Origin: Paramacrobiotus metropolitanus
Lineage: Eukaryota; Tardigrada; Eutardigrada; Parachela; Macrobiotidae
NCBI RefSeq assembly: GCF_019649055.1
Contig: NW_026570254.1
Span: 620,001-684,000 of the forward strand
Direction: 5' to 3'
Length of the DNA: 64,000 bases
Below are positions 23,901 to 35,500 of the stretch, piece by piece; position 1 is the first letter of the stretch, and every line of letters starts with the position of its first letter. The position numbers and the translations under genes are program-made. A model generated the notes under the pieces. It had not been told where the DNA came from and did not search any database. It worked only from the letters and a program-made list of their open reading frames with translations.

Positions 23901-25983
23901 AGATCCAATTAGATGCAAAGATGCATTTGTTTCGGATCTATCGAGCGCAGATTCCGCTTCGCCAAGATAGACAATCTCATACGCTGTACCGTTGCGGTTG
24001 CTTGAATGAGAGCGATACAGTTCAGCATAAAAAGCCAACCAAGAAACTTTACAGCAGGTCTGCATCTCCCAAAAACTGAATACTACAAAGTATTAAAAAT
24101 AAGCATTAGCGCGGTGCCTGTTCTTCATACACATTATTTCGACACACAGCTTCTTTGAACAGGGCAAGCTTGGTTTCCAGATTTCAGCTATAACTAAAGG
24201 TCAAAAATTTACCGTACGTTATATCACGGCACCAGGTTAGTGCTGCATTTGTACGCTTCCCTAATCATATTAAAATAATTACTATAATAAAAGAAGTTTT
24301 CGCAAGGAACGGAGCATGTGATTTCCGTAACCGCGTTCTAGCTGACTTTTAATAAAATATGAACGGCAGAACTTTTGTACCTCTAGTTAAATTTGTGTCA
24401 CACAACTTCATACGGTCATTCAGAAACTCTTACTGGCACTGGGTGCACAACAGACACCATGATAAAAGCAATCGTTTTAACAACTGAGGCAATCATACTT
24501 TTCAATAATTATTCCTTTCCAGCACTTTAGTAATTGTAACTAGAAACAAACTACTCTATCGTTGTTGTTGTCATTGATTCCATGTATGTACACACAAAAA
24601 ATGCGCCTATGCTCACAGCGCGAGCGGTGCGCACACGATCTACAAAAACCAACAAAACATTTCTCAAAATGTCCTTTGAAGCATCAAGAGCCACAAAGAT
24701 TTACGCTTCCATGCTGTTGATACACTTTGGAAGGTATGGTAAATGTCAAAATAATGTTATAATAAAATAACATTTCGGCCCGAGTATCGAGTATTTCCAG
24801 TATTAGACCTATAATTAAATTACTTACTCAAAACAGTTTTAATTTAAATTTTAAACTACCCCAGCCGGAATGGCTGAATTTGCTGGGGCGTTTGTGCGGC
24901 CGCAATACCGCATTTGAACACATTTTATTCTGTAAGCCGCCAGTCAGCGGGCGAAAACCGGAAATAAACGGCATGTTGAAGCTGCGCCCCCACAGGTGGC
25001 TGCCACGGCTTCCAGTGTACAAGCTACGTAAGGGGCGGGCATTAAACTTCCGCCAATGCCCATTCAGTTTCAGAATTCAAATTTTGCACAGGGCCGCTGC
25101 ACGTTTGAATTTGTTGTTTTCATGTTAGAAGTTTTTTTAGCTGCAGCGAACTCGCCTGTTTGTGTCTATAGTTAGGTTTTGATTTTTCCTTTCAGTTACT
25201 CTTGAGCTTCGAAACCGATTTTTCAAGATGTTCAAACATCTTCTTAGAATTACTATTATTAGTTTGATATTAACGTTGAAATGGAGGTGGAATCGACAGA
25301 GTTGCCAGCTGTGGTAGTACGGTTTTCGATCGAAACCTTTCCACTCTCTTTTTCACTTTCTGGATGTGGAAAGTCTTTGGCTTTCACTGATATGGAAGGC
25401 CGAATTCGAGGCCCGCGATAGCAAGAAATTCAACAGGTAAGCGTATTATAACTCGAGAGTCGAGCGCATTAGAAATTAGCAGTGTGGTTCGTTATCGCCT
25501 TATTGTTGTGACGTTGTCTTATGTGGTGGTGCTATTCGTCAGTCCTTGAATTGTTTTTGGGCATTTACTTTGTTTTGTGCATTTTTTGTTATTTTTTTGT
25601 GTTTTTATGCCCCTTAACAGTTTAAATGGAAATTTACAGCTATGATTATTGCAGGAGCTTCGGGAGCAAATCGTCGTGTCTCAGTCGAAATCGAGGAGCA
25701 CCTGGACTTCGTCTGGTCTTCAAAATGCTATTATTTTGCTATTGTCGGAAAATGTCATTCGAAAACGTTGCGTGAAGGCATTACTCTATAATAGTTTGAT
25801 TTGAATTTTGTGGAATTTTGTTCGTTTATTTTGTTTGTGTGAAATCGACATCGGTCGCTGAATGGTGTATTTTTCATGTAATTTCATGGTATGATTTTAT
25901 TTGTTTTTATTTATTTATTGGAAGCACATTGCAGTGTACAGACTGTGTCGAAACCGGCCGGTGAACGGTATTTTGGTGTTCTA
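20923..25983. other. Gene-poor region, about 5 kb
   Basis: AT-rich sequence without a convincing gene. Two spots stay open in a coding-like way: the minus strand at about 23526-23770 (segment DRLLCDRIREDKSVMKNCTC) and both strands at about 24850-25130, which is GC-richer than its surroundings. Neither has a recognisable domain or clear splice partners. The left end contains the promoter and 5' UTR of the NOAH/NompA-like gene. Confidence 0.4.
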
Positions 25984-26192
25984 TTAAAACCTGCGAATGA
26001 CCTTTTTCTTGCCCCAAAACAGCTGTTTTCTTGCGCCAACGTAGGCCCAGCGCGGGCTCCAAGTGCGTCCGAAATAACGCGTAAAAATGTCCTCCGAGTA
26101 GCGCAACCAATGATCCAGGGTCCGGTCACCTCGGAAAACCCGGCGACCAGGCCTGGATGTACTGGGTGCCCTTTTGTGGGGTTCATGCGAGC
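25984..26192 (-). CDS. Candidate terminal exon, unknown protein
   Basis: After an acceptor (CAATTTTAG) an open frame of about 69 codons runs to TAA. It is rich in Trp, Arg and aromatic residues (TLDHWLRYSEDIFTRYFGRT, then WSPRWAYVGARKQLFWGKKK) and its third codon positions are GC-rich, unlike the surrounding AT-rich s equ ence. The upstream exon was not located. The other minus-strand frame and the plus strand are also open across much of this stretch, so the frame choice is tentative. No family is recognised. Confidence 0.3.
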
Positions 26193-26196
26193 CTAA

Positions 26197-27299
26197 AATT
26201 GCCGACTCATCGCGCCAGCAAATTACTTGTTTAGAACTGGGTACAGCAACCAGAACATACCGAAAATCGCTATTACCGCGCCATAGTTGCTTTTACTGCA
26301 GTAGCTAGGTCCTAGCTGTTGTCAGTGCATTGCGTCTATAAACGTAGTGTACAACAATCGGAACTTTATGTTTCTGATGAGAACACGGCAGCTACGGTAC
26401 TCAGGAGTCAAAACAAAAAGATGCAAAAACCGTAGATAAACACAATTCGACAGCTGTGAGATCTCGATTCTAAAACGTCCAGCTTGAATCTTACAATATC
26501 TATACTTCTACTTCTCTAAAACACAAGAAGCCATTACAAACACCGCTCGAGATTTGGTGGCGGCATTTCCAAATAAACCGGTAATAAATAAATTTCAAAT
26601 TACTATTTTCGTTTTAATACGGTTAATTCATGTAGGGTAATATGCAATTATGTAAAGCCAAGCAAACGCACAAAAATTAACAGTTATAATATATATTTAG
26701 TATCCTTTACTATGCGCAATTATGTATTTCCAAAACCGTTCTATTTAAGGTCGTTGAACACTGTTCGCACGCGGCCATCACTGGCAGTTTATATACTTCC
26801 CACAAATGCACAGGCAACTTAACTAAATGTACATATAAGAAAATTTGACGAACTATAAGAAAAACACGAAATAAAACCTTGCGTATATATCGCACCGCCT
26901 TGACAAAATTTCTTCAAGAACAACGAGGTTGTCTGCTGCTCCAACAACGGTAGAAAAGGAGATGTTGACGGACTGCACGACAAGAAAAACCGTCGTTTCT
27001 TAAGAAGTTTTTTCCATCTGCCACTTAACGACTGGATAACCTGTAGAGACAACTGGCTACCAATGTATCGACCACGTACGGTAACAGCGGACAAAAATCT
27101 TTTACAGCCGGTTCGCTCGTACAAGATTGCCGATAATACAGGTCCACAAAAGCACAATAGCGTGTAAAAATGGCCTCAATTTAATCCTTGAGTTGTTCTG
27201 GTATTTAAACTTATAACAACTTGAAACATTACATTAGTTAAGTCGCTCCTTGTTAAAGAATCGTAGCGTATCTATTTGTGGCCACACTATATCACAAAA
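26197..27299. other. Intergenic region 5' of the Gly-rich gene
   Basis: No supported gene. The right end should contain the promoter and 5' UTR of the Gly-rich secreted protein. Confidence 0.35.
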
Positions 27300-29595
27300 A
27301 TGCTCAATCAGCTAATTGTGGCCATCGTCGGAGTGGTAACCCTGATATCCTGTGTTTTGGCGGTAAGTCAGGAACAATCTCAGCATCGATTTTTCACGCT
27401 AAAATATTGATTACATCTATCGATTTAATGTATATTTGTAACAATTATTGTTGTTTGATTATGCTCTTCGAATAATTTTCTTGTTTCCTGTGACTGCTTA
27501 ATTGCAAGGTGAATTAGCAACAGTCAAATCGAATTATAATGCTAACTTTAAAGTTATTTATGTGATACCTGTATTTATCATTTGATATGTAAGAACGATT
27601 CAGTAAGGAACGTTGTTCTTCCTTACCGGTCAGCAAATCCTGGCTGTACATGTATCACTTACGAGTTACGACTGAAGCTTACAATTAGTAGCTACGTACG
27701 CACTTGAACGCGCTGAAAAACAGTTTGTTAAAAATAAGTTTATTCAAATTTGATTGTAAATTTGCTCTTTAGCTTTTCAAAAGCTTCGAAATGTGAAGTC
27801 TTTGTTTTGATATGTTACCGTTCTTAAATTTACGCACTGAATGTAGCGTAAAATAAGTAGCACCAGGATTGCCTAATTACGCCGTATAAACGATATTTTA
27901 ACTTTGAGCTAATTACAAAGAAGACGAAATGATCACAACTCACAATCAGTAAAACTTACCATTAGTTAATAAGGTTAAGATCAATTAATAGTTCCTTTAT
28001 TTGTGGTTTGCTCTAGTTAATGTGTAGTGCAGTTTGGTAACGAAATTATTTGCATTGTAGTAGTTTTTAGCTCTTGTAAGTTGTCACACAATACGTCGTT
28101 AGTTTCTCTACAGTTTCTACATTTGGAAGTTCATTTATCGGTTAGGATTTCTGTGCTAGACCACAAAGTTACCAACTACTGTATAACGGTGACGGTGACA
28201 ATAATGAACATCTTTCGTTGCAATGCAAGCTTTCCGATGAACATTCCATATCGGTGTAATTACCGGAGTTTACAAAGATAAAAGATATTCCTAGTGGTTG
28301 CTTTTAATGATTCCGGTATCCATCTGGAATAAAATTTTTGTTCCTCCAAATTGACCAATAATGGCACGGAAGGGGTATCGTACTATTTGTTGTGATTTAA
28401 GACGTGCATTTTTCGGCTTAACAGTGTCCACTCTATGCTTCCTCCATTTGATCCAAATGGTATGGTGTATGGGCAAGCCATTCATACGAGTGCTTTTAAT
28501 CTGGCAGATGTGATCGTTTTTAAAGAATTAATCCAGTAAAAAAAAACATGTGAAACTATTTTCGTTTTGGCGTGAAATTGATTTCCCAGCTCTTACCTCG
28601 TACCACCCTCGGAGGATTGTGCCATTCAATCATGAACTGGGAAAAATTACTGACATTGTTAAATAAAATATTTGTATGACCAAAGATTGGCAGATAGAAT
28701 TTTTTTTGTTTTGCTTTGCAGGGAGAGGGTAGTTACGGAAATTACGGATACGGTGGTGGTGGCGGCGGTGGTGGTGGATACGGAGGAGGATATGGCGGTA
28801 AAGATATTAGTGTCCATTCGCGTAATGCGTAAATATATCCCACTGACGCTCGAATTGAATTTAGGCGGGTATGGCGGATCATATGATTATGGACGATATA
28901 TAACCAAAGTCAGTGCAACATTCTCACACTCCAATCTTCAATTTCTAAAACAAAAATAACTCGTTCTGTATCTCTTAGTGGCCTGTTGGTGATATTTATG
29001 GATTCGGAGCCAGCTACGGAGGCGGTGGTGGTGGCTATGGTGGTGGTGGATACGGAAACAGCTATTATGGGGGTAATCACAACTTCTACAAGTGCATCGA
29101 GCTGATAGTTAATTAGCATGAAGCGGAATATAAGCATAAATGCAAATGTATTGCTGCAAAGCTAAATTAAAACATAATTACTTACAAAATTTTTTATCAT
29201 TAAAACCGCTGGCCAGAGCAACAGAGCTCTTAAATTTAATGTTTGCGCGTCACTAAAGAAAAAATCATTTCGACAGCTCCCCCCGTGACATACATTCCCG
29301 GATACGGAAAATATGTACCATAGTAAGTAAAAATTAATGCTGACACACCTATGTATAGATTCTAGCACTGGTTATGTATTAACAACGGTGATTTGCAGCA
29401 CTATGCCTCTTGGTGGCTACTATTATGGCCCTCCAGGTAAGCGAGTAAAGCAAATCAAACCAAAAATAAATCCGTAATTCCCTCAGCTTTTACCGAATCG
29501 ATATCCCGCTAACACGTGATCTGTTCACAGCGCACTCTCCTCACTACGACGGATACGGAGGTTATGGAGGCGGCTATAACGGAAAAAAGCGATAG
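27300..29595 (+). CDS. Secreted glycine/tyrosine-rich protein
   Basis: Seven exons join in phase to 141 aa: 27300-27362, 28722-28797, 28865-28908, 28979-29072, 29277-29322, 29399-29436 and 29531-29595. Exon 1 encodes exactly a 21-residue signal peptide (MLNQLIVAIVGVVTLISCVL then A). The mature part is made of YGG, GYGGG and YGN repeats with Pro/Tyr-rich spacers (PGYGKYVPY, GGYYYGPP) and a basic end, KKR. Small Gly/Tyr-rich secreted proteins are common in cuticle, eggshell, silk-like glue and antimicrobial roles; the sequence does not choose among them. The first intron (1.36 kb) is much longer than the other five (67-204 bp), so it may carry regulatory sequence. No cysteine is seen in the mature part. 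Confidence 0.8.
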
Positions 29596-29918
29596 TATCC
29601 CAATCCATCAAAGTTTTTGTACGAATGTCACCAGCTAAAATACCAGTGCCTTTTGTTGATAATGTGAACGCTCAATCGCTAACATCCTAACTGATCCAGT
29701 CTTGTTATGGTCTTTTTTAATGTCGACTCCATCGAGATGCAAAAAACATCGTGCCCACAAAAATCAATATCGATCTCAAATTACGAAATCTTCACAACAC
29801 TGTCGCCAAATCCTAAACAATTTTCATTGTACAGAAGGATACATAAACAATTAAAAACAAGATATTCATTAAGTGGTTTAGTTAGACAAGTGCACACTAG
29901 GTAGTCTTTAATTACCGT
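29596..29918. other. 3' intergenic region between convergent genes
   Basis: Should contain the 3' ends of the Gly-rich gene and of the gene at 29919. Nothing else is seen. Confidence 0.4.
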
Positions 29919-31190
29919 TTAGGCGGAAGGTTGAACCAGCGGTCCTGTTGCGCAGCGCCGGATTTCAGCAAAAACCGTGCTGGCTGCTTCTCGACACACA
30001 TTTTCCGCTCGCTTGGTAGCTTCTACACTAGCCGGTCCACGAACAGACAACCAGACAGTTCGCAAGTTCATATCGAAATGGAACTGGAATCGTGGTCGCT
30101 TATTCTGCAACATAGTATGCAGATTTTAAAGATACAAGACGAGCCGCATAAGCCAAGATAACAGAGGGAAAGCTGGAAACAAATTATGCAAAAAATCGTA
30201 CACAATTAGATGCCGCGCCTGTCCGTAAATTGTAAGTATAACTACGGCATCCTTTACCAATTTCGAATCTTTCAGCATTGTTTCAGTAGGGAAAAAGACG
30301 TCTTGTCCGAGATGGTTTTGGGTGTAAGCAACTGCGGCTATCACATCTTTAATGTCAAATGCAGACTGCAGCAAAGACACTGACACGGCATTCACTGCAG
30401 ATTCCACTTCCTAACAGTGAACACTGACTAAGATAATCAATAAAGATAAATATACAAAAACCCAAAAACAAAAACGTGTAAAATGTATAAATAACACAAA
30501 ACAACAATATGTACAACAAATATGACAAAACCTGAAAATCTTACACGAGTCTGGACTGTCTGGTTATACGCACTTGTAACTTGTTGAATTAAATTACGGA
30601 AAACGTGAAATTAACGCACCTTTAACTTCAGATCGCGCGAGCTTCCGAATAAAAAAAACCAGCTTTATTTGGTCGTAAATCACATGGACTTACATTAGGT
30701 CCATGCTGTATATTGTGGACGCGGCAGCGTATGCGGGCCTTGAAGAAATTCTTAGAAACGAGTGCATGCTCAAGGGTTCGCAAGGTTGTGCAGGCAGCGC
30801 ACACTGACTGAATCTTCTGAATCCTCCTTGGTCGAGGAACGCGACTCCGCACGTAGGAGACCGCCAAGGTGGGCAGACCATCGCTCCGCAGTGGACCGCG
30901 CTGCGGATACGAAATCACGGCGCACGCTACGTTATCTCCTGCAAAGATGATGGACAGAATAAAGAAGGCTCGGGTCCACTCCACTGTCTTCCTGGATAAT
31001 TACCAGACTTGAACACAGCAGGGCCACCATCCCGACGCACAAAGGATTGTTCGTGATCAACAAGTAGCAGTCGTGGTTCTGCCCGTTCTGGCAAAGACAT
31101 TTTTGATCCGCGAAGAACAGAAGAAGATCCGCACAGAAGATCAGAAGAGTACAGTACGTAGCGCGATATGTACTCACGAGTTCTGAAAAT
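29919..31190 (-). CDS. Membrane protein, possibly a truncated diacylglycerol-lipase relative
   Basis: Exons: about 31180 down to the TCTG/GTAATT donor near 31000; one ending GPN at about 30697; GAAGTGGAATCT from 30413 to about 30186; and AATAAGCGACC from about 30113 to the TAA at 29919. One frame of the first exon has two hydrophobic helices around a Cys-rich loop (LLIFCADLLLFFA; VGMVALLCSSLVII). Later segments (FKARIR; SAFDIKDVIAAVAYTQN; ILTIYGQARHLI; TVWLSVRGPASVEA) fall in the order of DAGL motifs 'DLVPSDIAAGL', 'AAYGWPL' and 'VVAVRGTLS'. The protein stops there, with no GxSxG lipase serine, so if related it is non-catalytic. The first-exon frame and the exact joins are uncertain, and the true start lies further upstream. 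Confidence 0.4.
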
Positions 31191-32535
31191 TTCACGTTTC
31201 AACTACCGGTCTACGGTTCATAACGATTATTAAAAATGTAGAGCGATGCCAAAACCTGATTTAACAAGAGAAAAATAATTTCGCGGTTTTTAAACATCCA
31301 GTTTGACGGTAGTATCTATGCAATTCACTGTTTTTAGTCGCACAGGCGACTGCTGTCGCAAATAAATGAAACGATGCCGAAATCTAAAATATATTGCCGT
31401 ATTATTGCGTATTGCGCAACTGCTGCTTACGGTTTACCGGATTAAAATTCCGAATTCTGGCACGAGGAAACAATCCCAGTTTCCCAACTTACAAACACGA
31501 ATGCGAAAATATCTGCGTACATTTTTTGTTTTTTATAGAAATATACCTTGGCTTCGTCAGAAATAATGAAAATAAATTATTAATTAAATTAATAATCTGC
31601 TATGTCCATTTTGCCGCTGATTTTCGTGTTTCGGCAGAAGGACTACTACTTTACGCTGCGCAACCGAAAGGACAGCCCATACAGACGTAGAAAGTCTATA
31701 CAGTGCGTACACTGTACTTGTACACCAGTGGTGTATTTAAACACCACTGCGTCTGGGCGTGCTGAACGGAGGAAGTACTGTACGACAGCGCACGATAGCA
31801 CATGAAAGCCTACACTGCATGCAAAAATTCCACCTGATCCGCACTTCTTCGGGATTTTGAAGTTTGGAACACTTCTCGACAACTGAGCTTTGAAAGTTTG
31901 CAGTTTTCAACTTTTCATATTTCGAAAGCCCAATAATAACTGAATTGTTTATGGATTGCAATGGCAAGATGTGTGCTATTGAATTAATATCGTTCGATTT
32001 GATCTATTGTCTGAAAGTTCTGAGTCTTGTGTTGTTAAGTTTATTACGAGGTAAGCCGTGCAACAGATTCTTAAAATTGTCATTATCGTACATGTGATTC
32101 GTGTTGTGATAGTTTTCACTGATTAAATATTTTTTGTTTATAAAACGCACTTTCCATTCCGACTAGTGTGCCTGCGTACTAAAACAGAAAGATAAATCTA
32201 TTTTATGAAATCTGTTTCCTGTTTGTTTATCAATGACAGTGAGCTGGAGCTGGTCTTGGTCTGTGAAAGCTTCTGTTTGTCACACCGAAAAATTAAAATA
32301 ATTATGATTCTCTGTCACTGAGTCATCTCCTAGTTTATAAAACGAAATTGGGAAAAATTGTTTTTGTTTTCATTTTGAGTTGGTTTTATTTGATAACGCT
32401 TGAGCAGTTTTTAAAACGGGCCAGAACATGAGATAGGGCCCGGGCGTTGTAATGCGTTTTCTTGAAGATCAATCATCAATGATTCGGTTTCATGCTAGCG
32501 GATATTAGCGCTTATTTCTCATAAATCCAAGACGT
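31191..32535. other. Divergent promoter region
   Basis: Lies between the gene at 29919-31190 (minus) and TMEM131 (plus). At about 31726-31749 there is a near-perfect palindrome, CAGTGGTGT-ATTTAA-ACACCACTG. No exon is supported, though upstream exons of the minus-strand gene could be here. Confidence 0.4.
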
Positions 32536-35500
32536 ATGCTGTATCTGCAGAAATCACCGGTCATATGCGCGGTAAGAATGCTGCCAACGGGAAAGCCTCT
32601 CTTCGTGCTGCTGCTCGTGACGGGCGTCCTCATCCCAGGGATCAATGTCATTGTCACCAGCGCCAACGATGCCACTACCACGTCCGGCGCAGTGTGTACG
32701 GCAGCCAGGTACGAGCCGATGATTTTCTTCGATTAAAGCGCTCGTGTCTGGGGCGGCCGGGCATGATTCGTCGCGTTCTGTTGTTGAACGGTGGCAGTGT
32801 GCATGCGTTAAGATGTGTGCCAGAACCCTAATTGAAAGCGTCAGGGATTTTTAAATTTTCCACATAGCCACACACAGCCCGGTGGCTGGTATAGTTTGCA
32901 TGTGTATGTGGTTTCACCGGAAGAGCTCCGGTGTGTGAGTGCCGTTTCAGCAAGAAATCTCAAGTACCGGAATTTCGATTTTAAACTGTGCCAGTTATGT
33001 GAGAGTCACGCATGGAAAAAAATTCCAGGGAACAGCTTACCGAGAAAATTATGGATAGAATTCTGTGAATTATTTATTTGGTTTTCCTTACTGTGTCGGT
33101 ACGAGGGGAAGTGTAAGTAATCATGTGTTTTAAAAATATGCTTTTTGTGACATTATTGGCACATACCTCGTTAGTCAGGATTTCTTTTCGTGTGAAGTTT
33201 GTGTTTATGAGAGGCTTCCATCAACGATCAAGTTGTGAGTAATTTGGTCATGTTGGACTTCCGTCGGTGTTTACCTATCGTTCAGACTAGAGACGTCACT
33301 CGCTGTGAGATAGGATCTCCATGTCTGGAGACAAGCTGTTTTGTAACATAAGATGTCTGCATTTCTGGTACTCGCAGTCGTACAGTACCTTGATGGCCGA
33401 ATACGTTACGGCGCTTAAAAATTATAATATTTGAACTATAATAAAGTTGTATCATAGTTGTTGTCATAGTTGTATCGTTTTTTCTTTTCTTGTAAACCGC
33501 ATGTAAATTGAATGTCTGGATAAAATCCGCAACATTTTCATGCTTTAAAATCAACCCACAATCAAGAAATTTCATATGCTTCTTAATCGTTGAAAAATGG
33601 AGTTAGCATTTGGTGATAATGGACCTTACTGCCATTCTGCTGGATGGCCGTCATGCAGTTTCTATGAACTGTACTCGAACGCTATTGTCATTTTTAGTAT
33701 CGTTTGATATTTCACGCACTTAAACGATAAGAGACGAATTCTGGCATAGTTAAACTGGTTTCACGATAAGATTATGACTGCACATGCACATTGCACAAAT
33801 GCAAAAGTTTCTGTTCTTGTAATGTTTTGTTGTGGTAATTTTCATCGGCTATAAAAAATTGATTGAAAGATTTTTGCTAATAAGGCTTGTGTCTTGTGAG
33901 AGGGAGAATTTGGCACTCATATTTGTGCCATGGTTATTGTGTTGTTTTTTTCCGGTTGCCTGGAATGTCTGGTCACCAAAACCCTTTGTTCTGCAAAAGG
34001 TTTGCCCTTCCTTTATCTGACCGGAAGTTGACTGAAAATTTTGGTAATGGTATTGTTTTTAAAACTCATCCTTTTGCTACCTAAGAATGTGCCATTTTTT
34101 GTTCATTCCTTTTATTACTGCATTGCGAGATTGTCTGCAAATTTGTGTATACCGCATGGTCGCGAATACAGCACTTTGTCATGCCGTGTGGTAAGAGTTT
34201 GGTAGGGTTATTTCAGGGTTTGCTGACGCCAGTTTTGCATAAGAGCGAAGGCTTTTATATGAATCATAAGCAGGTACCGAGTAGCGATGGGAATTCGATC
34301 TCGGAAGCTTTTTGCCGAACCAGAATGTGCATCCACCAGTTGGATTGCTGTGATAAGGTCGCATAGTTTATTTTGAGCCTGGAACTATTAAGCCATGCGC
34401 TCTGCAAACGCTTGGGTTTGTTTAGAGCCATGAAAATCGTAGCATGACATTTTGAGACCACAAAAGCGTTAGCTGGGTGCTAATACTTCTATGCATAAAG
34501 CGATGTTTCCGCTTGTTTTCAATTTGAAAATGATTGAAGCCCTGCAGTTGCACGCAACGATAAGATAATTTACAGGCGGTGTGGTGAGAAAGCATGAATA
34601 GCCGGGACTAAACTGCTTCAGGCGTTAGTATTTTTTTCATAGACTACCGCTCGCTTTAGGCGGTATTTGTTCTTTTATCCTGTGTTATCAGTAGTGTGCA
34701 TTTGCTGTTAGTAATGAAATTCTGTCATGTTTGCAGAAACAACAGCTGCGCGGAAAAACACAGCAGTCTGCCGGCGGGAATCTACACCATACCGGATCGA
34801 ATAGACTTTGGCTCAATGTATGTTTACTTTTTGCATGCATGGTAAAGCATGTGCAGGGATATCTTACGTAGATCACTTTTCTGCAACTGGCAGCACTTTT
34901 CGTTGCATACTTAAATCAAAATCAGAGATCGGTCAAAATCAAGTTGCGAATGAAAATCTGTTCAGGTTTAACCAGCTTTTTATCCCGCAGGACTCTTGGT
35001 CAAGTTGTTGTGCGGCATTTGCAGCTCCATTCGCCCAACAGTGTAGCGAAGTTAAGAAAAGCTGTACCGTCGGATCCAGCGATGATCTACGTAATATCGA
35101 CCGAGGTGAATAGTTAAAACAGATTAAGATAAAAGGATCTCTGCATTTTAAATGTATCCCGACAACGAACAGTAAAACAGAGGTTCTTAAATGGCTGATT
35201 CGGTTTATTTCCATCCGAGCAGACTATGGAAGATGGTGCGCCATTTCATAAAATCAGGATAGCCATGGTTCCGAAGATTATAGGAATTATTGACACCATG
35301 CTCGTGATTTTCACGAGCTTTGGTCACATTCCTGTGCCGGTTCGTGGCCGACTTCGCACTACGTAATACAGTTTTGAAGCTGAGCGAATGATGGGTAATG
35401 CTCTTAGGTCACGGCGCAAGTTTCGCCAAGCCATTTTAGAGTCTTCCCTATAGAGCATCCTCGCTTACCAATTTGGACCAATTATTCCACCGATATCGTG

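Noticed and set aside
24828-25128. Overlapping plus and minus frames in a GC-richer patch
   Set aside because: Open on both strands with no domain; composition alone explains the lack of stops.
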